Shown one piece after another: positions 1-5,827 of a stretch of 5,827 nucleotides of DNA. Origin of the DNA: an uncultured Collinsella sp. (GTDB taxonomy: Bacteria; Actinomycetota; Coriobacteriia; Coriobacteriales; Coriobacteriaceae); contig CABSMK010000106.1 in the NCBI GenBank assembly GCA_902478825.1, positions 1 to 5,827 on the forward strand, given 5' to 3'. Within the stretch, counting starts at the first letter, position 1. Each line of letters starts with the position of its first letter. Under the pieces are notes generated by a model that saw only the letters and a list, made by a program, of their open reading frames with translations, was not told where the DNA came from and searched no databases. The position numbers and the translations under genes were made by a program.

Positions 1-20
1 ATTGACAATGGCTTTCTCAT

Positions 21-60
21 ATTAAAGGGGTCGCCGCCGCTAAGGCGTTGACCCCTTAAT
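21..60. terminator. Terminator-like hairpin, possibly bidirectional
   Basis: The outer arms 21-32 (ATTAAAGGGGTC) and 50-60 (GACCCCTTAAT) pair with one bulged A. Pairing continues inward through a G-T wobble, one mismatch and CGCC (35-38) with GGCG (44-47), leaving a five-base loop at 39-43. This is a strong GC-cored stem flanked by A/T pairs, as in intrinsic terminators. The T-tract is weak: on the plus strand it is only the TTAAT of the arm followed by CCAAG. On the minus strand the exit reads TTTAATAT, which is somewhat better. It probably ends transcription from a gene left of the window and insulates the operon. A purely structural hairpin is the alternative. Confidence 0.55.
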
Positions 61-160
61 CCAAGCAACGGCGCTGCCCAGCTTTCCAGAACTTGGGCTG
101 CCGTCGACACTATTCTACCCACGAATGACATTTTGAACAATCGGCAATGCCGCTCCAAAA

Positions 161-180
161 GCCAGGCACAACTGGCACAA
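161..180. repeat. Short direct repeat with overlapping hairpin
   Basis: GGCACAA occurs at 165-171 and again at 174-180, a 9-bp period. The same bases form a small hairpin, GCCAG (161-165) with CTGGC (172-176), around a six-base loop. It lies well upstream of the proposed promoter. The repeat is short enough to be chance, and no function is assigned. Confidence 0.3.
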
Positions 181-194
181 CCTAGGCGGTCGCT

Positions 195-228
195 GAATGT
201 GACAAAGGGACTGCCATTTGTCACATTC
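195..228. repeat. Perfect 12-bp inverted repeat, 10-bp spacer
   Basis: GAATGTGACAAA (195-206) is the exact reverse complement of TTTGTCACATTC (217-228), separated by ten bases (207-216). The repeat stops abruptly: the flanking bases 194 and 229 do not pair, nor do the inner bases 207 and 216. The arms are AT-rich and no T-tract follows, so it is not a normal intrinsic terminator. It sits just upstream of the likely promoter. It could be a binding site for a dimeric regulator, a transcript hairpin, or a decayed copy of a dispersed intergenic palindrome. The AAAGGGACTG stretch running into the spacer looks like half of a longer palindrome that has lost its partner. Confidence 0.8.
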
Positions 229-239
229 CAAATATTGCC

Positions 240-278
240 TTTACGTGTTGATGCACACGGTGTGCAATAATACTCGCA
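240..278 (+). promoter_or_regulatory. Predicted extended -10 promoter of the operon
   Basis: AATAAT at 266-271 matches five of six bases of the TATAAT -10 consensus. It is preceded at the correct distance by TG (263-264), giving an extended -10 element. No good -35 sits at 16-18 bp; the best nearby candidate, TTTACG (240-245), is 20 bp away. An extended -10 promoter can tolerate that. Transcription would start near 278, leaving a leader of about 40 nt before the TTG start at 318. The placement is by eye and has not been tested experimentally. Confidence 0.55.
252..266. promoter_or_regulatory. Palindromic operator overlapping the -10 element
   Basis: TGCACAC (252-258) and GTGTGCA (260-266) are perfect inverted repeats around a single G at 259. 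Outer bases TT (248-249) and AA (269-270) extend the symmetry after a two-base break on each side. The right arm covers the TG of the extended -10 and reaches its first base, so a protein bound here would exclude RNA polymerase. The size and odd-numbered symmetry suit a TetR-family dimer, and the adjacent gene encodes one. Autorepression is therefore the simplest reading, though it is an inference. Confidence 0.6.
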
Positions 279-296
279 CTGTGCAATAGCGCACAG
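279..296. promoter_or_regulatory. Second inverted repeat at the predicted transcription start
   Basis: CTGTGC (279-284) and GCACAG (291-296) are perfect inverted repeats with a six-base spacer. TGTGCAATA, the right half-site of the upstream palindrome plus flank (261-269), recurs exactly at 280-288, 19 bp downstream. GCAC-T-GTGC at 276-284 is a shorter palindrome with the same one-base centre as the upstream operator. The site would occupy the first bases of the transcript. It may be a secondary operator for the same regulator or a small 5' hairpin in the leader. Confidence 0.45.
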
Positions 297-306
297 GCTG
301 AGTAAC

Positions 307-313
307 AAGGAGG
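307..313 (+). promoter_or_regulatory. Strong ribosome binding site fixing a TTG start
   Basis: AAGGAGG is a near-perfect Shine-Dalgarno sequence, ending four bases before the TTG at 318-320. There is no ATG or GTG between it and the conserved helix-turn-helix coding sequence, and the first in-frame Met codon lies far inside the protein. TTG is therefore the only start consistent with both the site and a complete DNA-binding domain. The spacing is slightly short. Confidence 0.8.
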
Positions 314-317
314 ACGT

Positions 318-1028
318 TTGTCCCAGCTCGAGAAATGCGATCGCCGGTCCCTTCGCTCGCAGCGCGCCCTTCGCCAGGCGCTTGCCAGCGAACTTGCGGA
401 GAGCGGCGACCTTTCGCGCATTAACGTCGCGTCGCTCACCGAGCGTGCCGGTCTTACGCGCCGCACGTTCTATTCGCACTACCGTGATATCCCCGACTTT
501 ATCAATCAAATCGAGGACGGCTTACTGGCTGAGATCCGTGAGCGCATTGAGCTCATCACCGCAGCTCAGCTGCCCGATCTCTATCACAACATCGATGAGC
601 TCGAGCCGGCGCCTGGTTCGGTTGAGTTGCTGCGCTACCTTGCGGCCAACCGCGACTTAATCGGTGCGCTGCTGGGTCCGGGCGGCGACCAGGCCTTCAT
701 TAAGCGGATCATCGACACCGCGCGTGAGGCTGTGGTGCCGCGTGCGCAGACGGGCATTTTGGGCCTGGCGCTGGGCACGTTCTTTGACTACTACGTCACC
801 TACGTCGTGAGTGCCGAGGTCGGCCTGATTCAGCGCTGGTTTGAGCGTGGGCTCACCGAATCGCCCGAGGCCATGGCGCGTATTATGACGGTTATCGCTT
901 TTGTGCGTCCCGGCGACTTATATGGCCAACCCATCGATATCAACGTGCCGGAATACGGCTTGAAGCTATTGAACCTGCAGCTCGAGGATGCGGCCGACAC
1001 CGTCGCAACCGTCGAGTCCAACAACTAA
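318..1028 (+). CDS. TetR/AcrR-family transcriptional regulator
   Basis: This 236-residue cytoplasmic DNA-binding protein is probably a ligand-responsive repressor. Residues about 14-62 form the TetR-type helix-turn-helix: a first helix RALRQALASELAESG, then INVASLTERAGL, and the recognition segment TRRTFYSHYRD (47-57), the family's hallmark 'FY.H' turn. The C-terminal part (about 100-200) is helical, with a segment GLIQRWFERGLTESPEAMA (169-187). This resembles the TetR C-terminal type found in DhaS-like regulators, in which a W follows the G..I pattern near the end. The effector cannot be read from the sequence. Translation starts at TTG after a strong ribosome binding site. The stop codon is only 11 bp before the next gene, so the two are almost certainly co-transcribed, and palindromes over the promoter suggest autoregulation. 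The gene uses TTA three times (522, 657, 918) and CTA once (966), codons nearly absent from its much longer neighbour. This suggests weaker expression or a different history. Confidence 0.92.
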   Translation: MSQLEKCDRRSLRSQRALRQALASELAESGDLSRINVASLTERAGLTRRTFYSHYRDIPDFINQIEDGLLAEIRERIELITAAQLPDLYHNIDELEPAPGSVELLRYLAANRDLIGALLGPGGDQAFIKRIIDTAREAVVPRAQTGILGLALGTFFDYYVTYVVSAEVGLIQRWFERGLTESPEAMARIMTVIAFVRPGDLYGQPIDINVPEYGLKLLNLQLEDAADTVATVESNN

Positions 1029-1039
1029 GAGGAGAGACA

Positions 1040-4000
1040 ATGAGCAAACTCGTCGAGGGCATTAAAGACCGCGTGGTCGCTGCTGCACGCGAGGCCGCGC
1101 CCGCCGTGGTGGACGCCGCGCAGAAGGCCGCGACCGCGGCTGCCGAGAAAGTTGCCGAGGCAGTTGCCGATGCCAAGAACGCGGCAGGGGAGACGTCCGT
1201 CGCTAGCGAGCCCGCCACCGACGCTGAGCCCCTAGTCGCCACCGCCGCCCAGGCCCCCGAAGGCGCGATCTTCAACCCCGAGGCCGCCCGCGGCAACCTG
1301 CACCTGGGCATCGACGTGGGCTCCACCACCGTTAAGCTCGCTGTGCTCAACGACGACAACCAGATTGTCTACGCCAAGTACCAGCGTCACCACACCGACG
1401 TCCGCGCTTGCGCCCGCGACTTGTTCGAGGGTGCCGCGACCGTGCTGCCGACGGCCCAAATGACCTGCGCCATTACCGGTTCGGGCGGCCTGCTGCTGTC
1501 CCAGTGGCTCGACCTGGAGTTTGTCCAGGAGGTCATCGCCAGCAAGCGCGCTGTCGAGACCCTCATCCCGGCCACCGACGTCGCCATCGAGCTGGGCGGC
1601 GAGGACGCCAAGATCATCTACTTTGACAACGGCATCGAGCAGCGCATGAACGGCACCTGCGCCGGCGGTACGGGCGCGTTCATCGACCAGATGGCAACCC
1701 TGCTGCACACCGATGCCAGCGGCCTTAACGAACTCGCGGCCAACGCCACCACCATCTATCCCATCGCCAGCCGCTGCGGCGTCTTTGCCAAGACCGACGT
1801 CCAACCGCTGCTCAACGAGGGCGCCCGCCCCGAGGACGTGGCCGCCTCCATCTTCCAGGCTGTCGTGACCCAGACCATTTCGGGCCTGGCGTGTGGCCGT
1901 CCCATCCGCGGCAACGTTGCCTTCCTGGGCGGCCCGCTGCAGTACCTCTCCGAGCTGCGCCACCGCTTCTACCTCACGCTCAACCTGGACGAGGAGCACC
2001 GCATTGTGCCCCAAAACGCCCACCTGTTTGTGGCGAGCGGCGCCGCCATGGCGCACGAGTCCAACAAGCTCAGCACGTTCCCGCAGCTCATCGAGGCCAT
2101 CGATGCCCTGGGTGACACACAGGGTGCCGAGGTCGAGCGCCTGGATCCGCTCTTTGCCACCGACGAGGACTTCGCCGAGTTCAAGACCCGCCACGACCAG
2201 GAAGTCGTCCCCAAGGGCAAACTCGAAGGCTACACCGGCCGCGTGTTCATCGGCATCGACGCCGGTTCCACCACCATGAAGGCTGCGCTTGTGGGCGAGG
2301 ACGGCCAGCTGTTGCACACCTGGTACGGCAACAACAACGGCGACATCCTGGGCACGGCCAAGGTCATCATGGCCGATTTCTACAACCACATCCCCGCCGG
2401 CTGCACCATAGGCCACGTGACCACCACGGGCTACGGCGAGGCGCTGCTCATCGAGGCCCTCAAGGCCGATTCCGGCGAGATCGAGACCGTCGCGCACCTG
2501 CGCGGCGCCAAGGCGTTCCTGCCCGGCGTCGAGTTCATTCTGGACATTGGCGGCCAGGACATGAAGTGCCTGCGCGTCAAGGACGGCGTCATCGAGCACA
2601 TCATGCTCAACGAGGCCTGCTCGTCGGGTTGCGGTAGCTTTATCGAGAGCTTCGCCGTCTCTATGAACATGGACGTGCGCGCGTTCGCCAACGCCGCCAT
2701 CCATGCCAAAGCCCCGGTCGACCTGGGAAGTCGCTGCACGGTCTTTATGAACTCGCGCGTCAAGCAGGCGCAAAAGGAAGGCGCCACGGTGGGCGATATC
2801 GCGGCAGGTCTGTCTTATTCCGTCATCAAGAATGCCCTGTTCAAGGTCATTAAGCTGCGCGATCCCAAGGAGATCGGCAGCCAGGTAATCGTCCAGGGCG
2901 GCACCTTTATGTCCGACGCCACACTGCGCGCATTTGAGCAGCTCACCGGCGTGCATGCCGTGCGTCCCGACATTGCCGGCTGCATGGGCGCCTACGGTGC
3001 GGCCCTGCTCGCCCGCGATCGCGCCGGTGCCGACGGCACTTCGACCATTCTTTCTGCCGAGGACATCGCGCACCTCACCGTGACGCAAAAGCATGTCCGC
3101 TGCGGCCGTTGCTCTAACAACTGCCAGCTTACCGTCAACGACTTTGGCGGCGGCAGGCGCTTCATTACCGGCAACCGCTGCGAGAAGGGCGCCGGCCACA
3201 AAAAGCAGAAGACCGAGGCCCCCAACCTCTTCAAAAAGAAAAACGAGTTGCTGTTTAACCGCGAGGTGCTGAGCCCCGACGAGGCCCCGCGCGGCACCGT
3301 CGGCATCCCGCGCGCACTCAACATGTACGAGAACTACCCCTTCTGGCACGCGTTCTTTACACGCCTGGGCTTTAGCGTGCAGCTGTCCGACCAGTCGAGC
3401 AAAAAGACCTACCAGGCGGGCATCGAGTCCATGCCGTCCGAGAGCGTGTGCTACCCGGCAAAGATGAGCCACGGCCACGTGATGAACCTCATCGACCGTG
3501 ACGTCGACTTCATCTGGATGCCGTGCGTGCGCTGGGAGCGCAAGGAGGACCCGACCGCCGGCAACTGCTATAACTGCCCCATCGTCATGAGCTACCCCAC
3601 GGCGCTGGCGCTCAATATCGACGAGATCCGCGAGCAGAACATCGAGTTCCTGTATCCGTTTGTGCCCTATCACGACAAGACCGAGCTCAAGCGCCGCTTG
3701 TATCAGGTGCTCGCCGTCGACCGTGTGGCCGATGCTGAGGCCGGTCGCGGTCGCGTGCGTGGACCCAAGATCACGCGCTCCGAGGTCGATGCCGCCGTCA
3801 ACGCCGCCTTCGAGGCCGATGCGCGCTTCCACGAGGATATCCAGACCATGGGCGAGGAGGCTCTTAAGTGGGTCGAGGACCACGGCGGCCACGGCATCGT
3901 ACTCGCCGGCCGCCCCTACCATAACGACCCCGAGATCAACCACGCCCTGCCCGAGCTTATCTCGAGCTTTGGCTTTGCGGTCTTTACCGAGGATTCGCTT

Positions 4001-5827
4001 GCGCACCTGGTGAAGCCCGAGCGTCCGATTCGCGTCGTTGACCAGTGGATGTACCACAGCCGCCTGTACGCCGTCGCCCGTTTTGTGACGATGCGCAACG
4101 ACCTGGACCTGATTCAGCTCAACTCTTTCGGCTGCGGTCTCGATGCCCTGACTACCGACCAGGTGCAGGAGATCCTGGAGGCCAGCGGCAAGATCTACAC
4201 CGTGCTCAAGATCGACGAGGTGTCCAATCTGGGTGCCGCGCGCATCCGCATTCGCTCGCTCATGGCCGCGCTCAAGGACCAGGAGGCCGAGCGCCTGGCA
4301 GAGGCCATGGCCGCGGGCGAGGCCTACGAGCAGGGCGATGCCGCGCCGGTGGCTCCCTCCACGGATGCTCCCGCGTTTGCGAGCCGCAAGTACACGTTCG
4401 AGGCGCAGCGTGAGAGCGCCTCGACCGCATGGCCCAAGGTGCCCTTTACTGAGCAGATGCGCGACGAGGGCTACACCATCCTGTGCCCGCAGATGGCGCC
4501 GATCCACTTTGACCTGGTCAAAGAGGTGTTCCGTAGTGCTGGCTACAACTTGGAGCTGCTGCCCTCGACCGATCACGATGCCGTCGAGGCCGGCCTGCGC
4601 TATGTGAACAATGACATTTGCTATCCGTCGATCCTGGTGACGGGCCAGATCATGGAGGCCATCGAGAGCGGTCGGTACGACCTGTCCAAGACGGCCGTGG
4701 TTATCAGCCAGACCGGCGGCGGCTGCCGTGCCACCAACTACATCGCACTCATCCGCAAGGCCCTGCGCGAGAGCGGCCACCCCGAGATCCCGGTGATCTC
4801 GCTTTCGGCTGTGGCGCTCGGCGAGGACAACCCCGGCTTTAAAATTACGCCGGCGCTGCTTAAGCAGGCAGTCTACGCGGTGCTCTTTGGTGACGTGATG
4901 ATGCAGATGCTCTATCGTTGCCGCCCGTACGAGGCCACGCCCGGTGCTGCCAATGCGCTCTACGAGGAGTACATGGCGCGCGCCCGCAAGCTGGCGCCCA
5001 AGTTTAACCGCCACAACTACACCAAGCTGTGCCGCGAGGCCATCCGCGCGTTCGACACCATGCCGCTTGCGGGCGAGGGTACCAAGCCGCGCGTGGGCGT
5101 GGTCGGCGAGATCCTGGTCAAGTTCCATCCCACAGCCAACAACCACGTGGTCGATGTCATCGAGCGCGAGGGCTGCGAGGCCGTGGTGCCGGGTCTGCTC
5201 GACTTTTTCCTGTACTCCATGAGCAACGCCGAGCTGCAGAAGGACGAGTTGGGAAGCTCCGCTACCACGCGCGCTGGTATGCAGGCGCTCATCAAGCTCG
5301 TGGACTGGATGCGCACGCCGGTGGAGGAGATGCTCGAAAAGTCCCGCCGCTTCGAGGCGCCCGAGCGCATCGGCACCATGGCCGACAAGGCCCGCACGGT
5401 GCTTTCGGTGTGCAACAACATGGGCGAGGGCTGGCTGCTCACGGCCGAGATGCTCGACCTGATCGATCATGGCGCACCCAATATCATCTGCACGCAGCCC
5501 TTCGCGTGCCTGCCCAATCACGTGGTGGGCAAGGCCGTGATTAAGGAGCTGCGCCGCCAGCATCCCGAGAGCAACATCGTTGCGGTGGACTATGATCCTG
5601 GTGCGTCCGAGGTCAACCAGCTCAACCGTATTAAGCTCATGATCAGCGTGGCCAAGGAAAACATGCGCGCCGGCAAGGGCTTTAAGCTTGAGAAGGTGGC
5701 GCCGCTCGCGATGGACGAGGTCACCGGCCAGATGCGTGCCCACGACGGCTGCGTGAGCTGCGGCTCGGCCAGCGAGGAGGCCGTTGCATCGGTCGCCAAG
5801 CGTCTGGGACGCGGCATTAAGAAGTAG
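1040..5827 (+). CDS. Large fused 2-hydroxyacyl-CoA dehydratase activase-type iron-sulfur protein
   Basis: This complete 1595-residue protein starts at ATG with AGGAG at 1030-1034 and ends in TAG at the window edge. Domains read by eye: Ala-rich helical extension 1-75; ASKHA activase copy 1 at about 86-345 (LGIDVGSTTVKL 89-100, ELGGEDAK 184-191, Cys207, Cys246); activase copy 2 at about 401-660 (IGIDAGSTTMK 404-414, DIGGQDMK 502-509, Cys527, Cys566); Cys connector C688-x2-C691-x3-C695 plus C714; first dehydratase-like half about 752-1080, opening with the DUF2229-type GIPRALNMYENYPFW; acidic/Ala-rich linker about 1081-1130; second dehydratase-like half about 1137-1545; C-terminal CVSC (1571-1574). 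Classical activases couple ATP hydrolysis to single-electron transfer from a [4Fe-4S] cluster into a dehydratase or aryl-CoA reductase. This chain seems to carry both roles. It has about 30 Cys and no signal peptide or membrane segment, so it should be cytoplasmic and oxygen-sensitive. The substrate is unknown: no CoA-transferase or separate dehydratase lies nearby. Family membership is very secure; the exact reaction is not. Confidence 0.95.
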   Translation: MSKLVEGIKDRVVAAAREAAPAVVDAAQKAATAAAEKVAEAVADAKNAAGETSVASEPATDAEPLVATAAQAPEGAIFNPEAARGNLHLGIDVGSTTVKLAVLNDDNQIVYAKYQRHHTDVRACARDLFEGAATVLPTAQMTCAITGSGGLLLSQWLDLEFVQEVIASKRAVETLIPATDVAIELGGEDAKIIYFDNGIEQRMNGTCAGGTGAFIDQMATLLHTDASGLNELAANATTIYPIASRCGVFAKTDVQPLLNEGARPEDVAASIFQAVVTQTISGLACGRPIRGNVAFLGGPLQYLSELRHRFYLTLNLDEEHRIVPQNAHLFVASGAAMAHESNKLSTFPQLIEAIDALGDTQGAEVERLDPLFATDEDFAEFKTRHDQEVVPKGKLEGYTGRVFIGIDAGSTTMKAALVGEDGQLLHTWYGNNNGDILGTAKVIMADFYNHIPAGCTIGHVTTTGYGEALLIEALKADSGEIETVAHLRGAKAFLPGVEFILDIGGQDMKCLRVKDGVIEHIMLNEACSSGCGSFIESFAVSMNMDVRAFANAAIHAKAPVDLGSRCTVFMNSRVKQAQKEGATVGDIAAGLSYSVIKNALFKVIKLRDPKEIGSQVIVQGGTFMSDATLRAFEQLTGVHAVRPDIAGCMGAYGAALLARDRAGADGTSTILSAEDIAHLTVTQKHVRCGRCSNNCQLTVNDFGGGRRFITGNRCEKGAGHKKQKTEAPNLFKKKNELLFNREVLSPDEAPRGTVGIPRALNMYENYPFWHAFFTRLGFSVQLSDQSSKKTYQAGIESMPSESVCYPAKMSHGHVMNLIDRDVDFIWMPCVRWERKEDPTAGNCYNCPIVMSYPTALALNIDEIREQNIEFLYPFVPYHDKTELKRRLYQVLAVDRVADAEAGRGRVRGPKITRSEVDAAVNAAFEADARFHEDIQTMGEEALKWVEDHGGHGIVLAGRPYHNDPEINHALPELISSFGFAVFTEDSLAHLVKPERPIRVVDQWMYHSRLYAVARFVTMRNDLDLIQLNSFGCGLDALTTDQVQEILEASGKIYTVLKIDEVSNLGAARIRIRSLMAALKDQEAERLAEAMAAGEAYEQGDAAPVAPSTDAPAFASRKYTFEAQRESASTAWPKVPFTEQMRDEGYTILCPQMAPIHFDLVKEVFRSAGYNLELLPSTDHDAVEAGLRYVNNDICYPSILVTGQIMEAIESGRYDLSKTAVVISQTGGGCRATNYIALIRKALRESGHPEIPVISLSAVALGEDNPGFKITPALLKQAVYAVLFGDVMMQMLYRCRPYEATPGAANALYEEYMARARKLAPKFNRHNYTKLCREAIRAFDTMPLAGEGTKPRVGVVGEILVKFHPTANNHVVDVIEREGCEAVVPGLLDFFLYSMSNAELQKDELGSSATTRAGMQALIKLVDWMRTPVEEMLEKSRRFEAPERIGTMADKARTVLSVCNNMGEGWLLTAEMLDLIDHGAPNIICTQPFACLPNHVVGKAVIKELRRQHPESNIVAVDYDPGASEVNQLNRIKLMISVAKENMRAGKGFKLEKVAPLAMDEVTGQMRAHDGCVSCGSASEEAVASVAKRLGRGIKK

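Larger units (their letters stand above)
1..317. other. Intergenic regulatory region upstream of the TetR gene
   Basis: No open frame in this stretch has convincing coding character on either strand. It is visibly more AT-rich from about 120 to 317 than the genes that follow. It holds a long hairpin at 21-60, weak hairpins at 76-98 and 161-176, a perfect spaced inverted repeat at 195-228, and a promoter/operator cluster at about 240-296 ending in a strong ribosome binding site at 307-313. The first bases could be the tail of an upstream gene: one plus-strand frame runs from position 2 to a TAA at 23-25. Eight codons are too few to support a call. Confidence 0.8.

Noticed and set aside
2..25. 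Perfect TTGACA (2-7) as the -35 of a promoter, or the tail of an upstream gene ending in TAA at 23-25
   Set aside because: No -10 element lies at a usable distance; TATTAA (20-25) is only 12 bp away. Eight codons are too few to call a truncated gene.
76..98. Small hairpin GCCCA/TGGGC
   Set aside because: It has a five-base stem with a 13-base loop and no T-tract. This is expected by chance in GC-rich DNA.
195..228. The perfect inverted repeat as insertion-element ends or a CRISPR repeat
   Set aside because: There are only ten bases between the arms, no transposase, no target-site duplication and no regularly spaced copies in the window.
221..466. Minus-strand 81-codon open frame across the promoter and start of the TetR gene
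   Set aside because: It overlaps the promoter, ribosome binding site and the conserved helix-turn-helix coding sequence. The product is low-complexity (R and S rich), and no ribosome binding site or family resemblance is visible.
1040..1264. N-terminal extension as a signal peptide or membrane anchor
   Set aside because: It is rich in charged residues throughout with no uninterrupted hydrophobic core of 15 or more residues, and the rest of the protein is a cytoplasmic-type ATPase and iron-sulfur protein.
1232..5743. A 1503-codon open frame on the minus strand, antisense to the large gene
   Set aside because: It is exactly in codon register with the sense gene, so it stays open because TTA, CTA and TCA codons are avoided. 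Its translation is rich in H, G, L and A with no recognisable motif, while the sense strand shows clear conserved domains.

Overview
This window looks like chromosomal DNA from a high-GC anaerobic gut actinobacterium of the class Coriobacteriia, most like Collinsella. This is inferred from the GC-rich, G/C-ending codons, the strong Shine-Dalgarno sites and the nature of the large protein; no marker gene is present to prove it.

Layout: positions 1-317 hold no gene. They contain a terminator-like hairpin (21-60), two minor hairpins, a perfect 12-bp inverted repeat with a 10-bp spacer (195-228), and a compact promoter/operator (about 240-296). In the last of these, a perfect 7-1-7 palindrome overlaps an extended -10 element and its right half-site recurs 19 bp downstream. 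Positions 318-1028 encode a TetR/AcrR-family regulator that starts at TTG. After an 11-bp gap carrying its own ribosome binding site, 1040-5827 encode a single 1595-residue protein of the 2-hydroxyacyl-CoA dehydratase activase family. The window ends exactly on its stop codon.

The large protein is the main object of interest. Read by eye it has four lobes: an Ala-rich N-terminal extension, two tandem ASKHA-fold activase domains, a Cys-rich connector, and two dehydratase-like halves that echo each other. Each activase copy keeps the two cysteines that in classical activases hold one [4Fe-4S] cluster between the subunits of a dimer, 39 residues apart in both. The chain could therefore represent, in one polypeptide, a two-subunit activase plus an alpha/beta dehydratase-like pair, that is, an ATP-driven low-potential electron-transfer machine. 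Its substrate is unknown. Proteins of this overall type are widespread in anaerobes and usually annotated only as 'activase-related', so the family is known but its function is not established.

The two genes very probably form a bicistronic operon under autoregulation by the TetR protein. I see no separate dehydratase subunits, CoA-transferase, mobile element, tRNA, rRNA or CRISPR array in the window.
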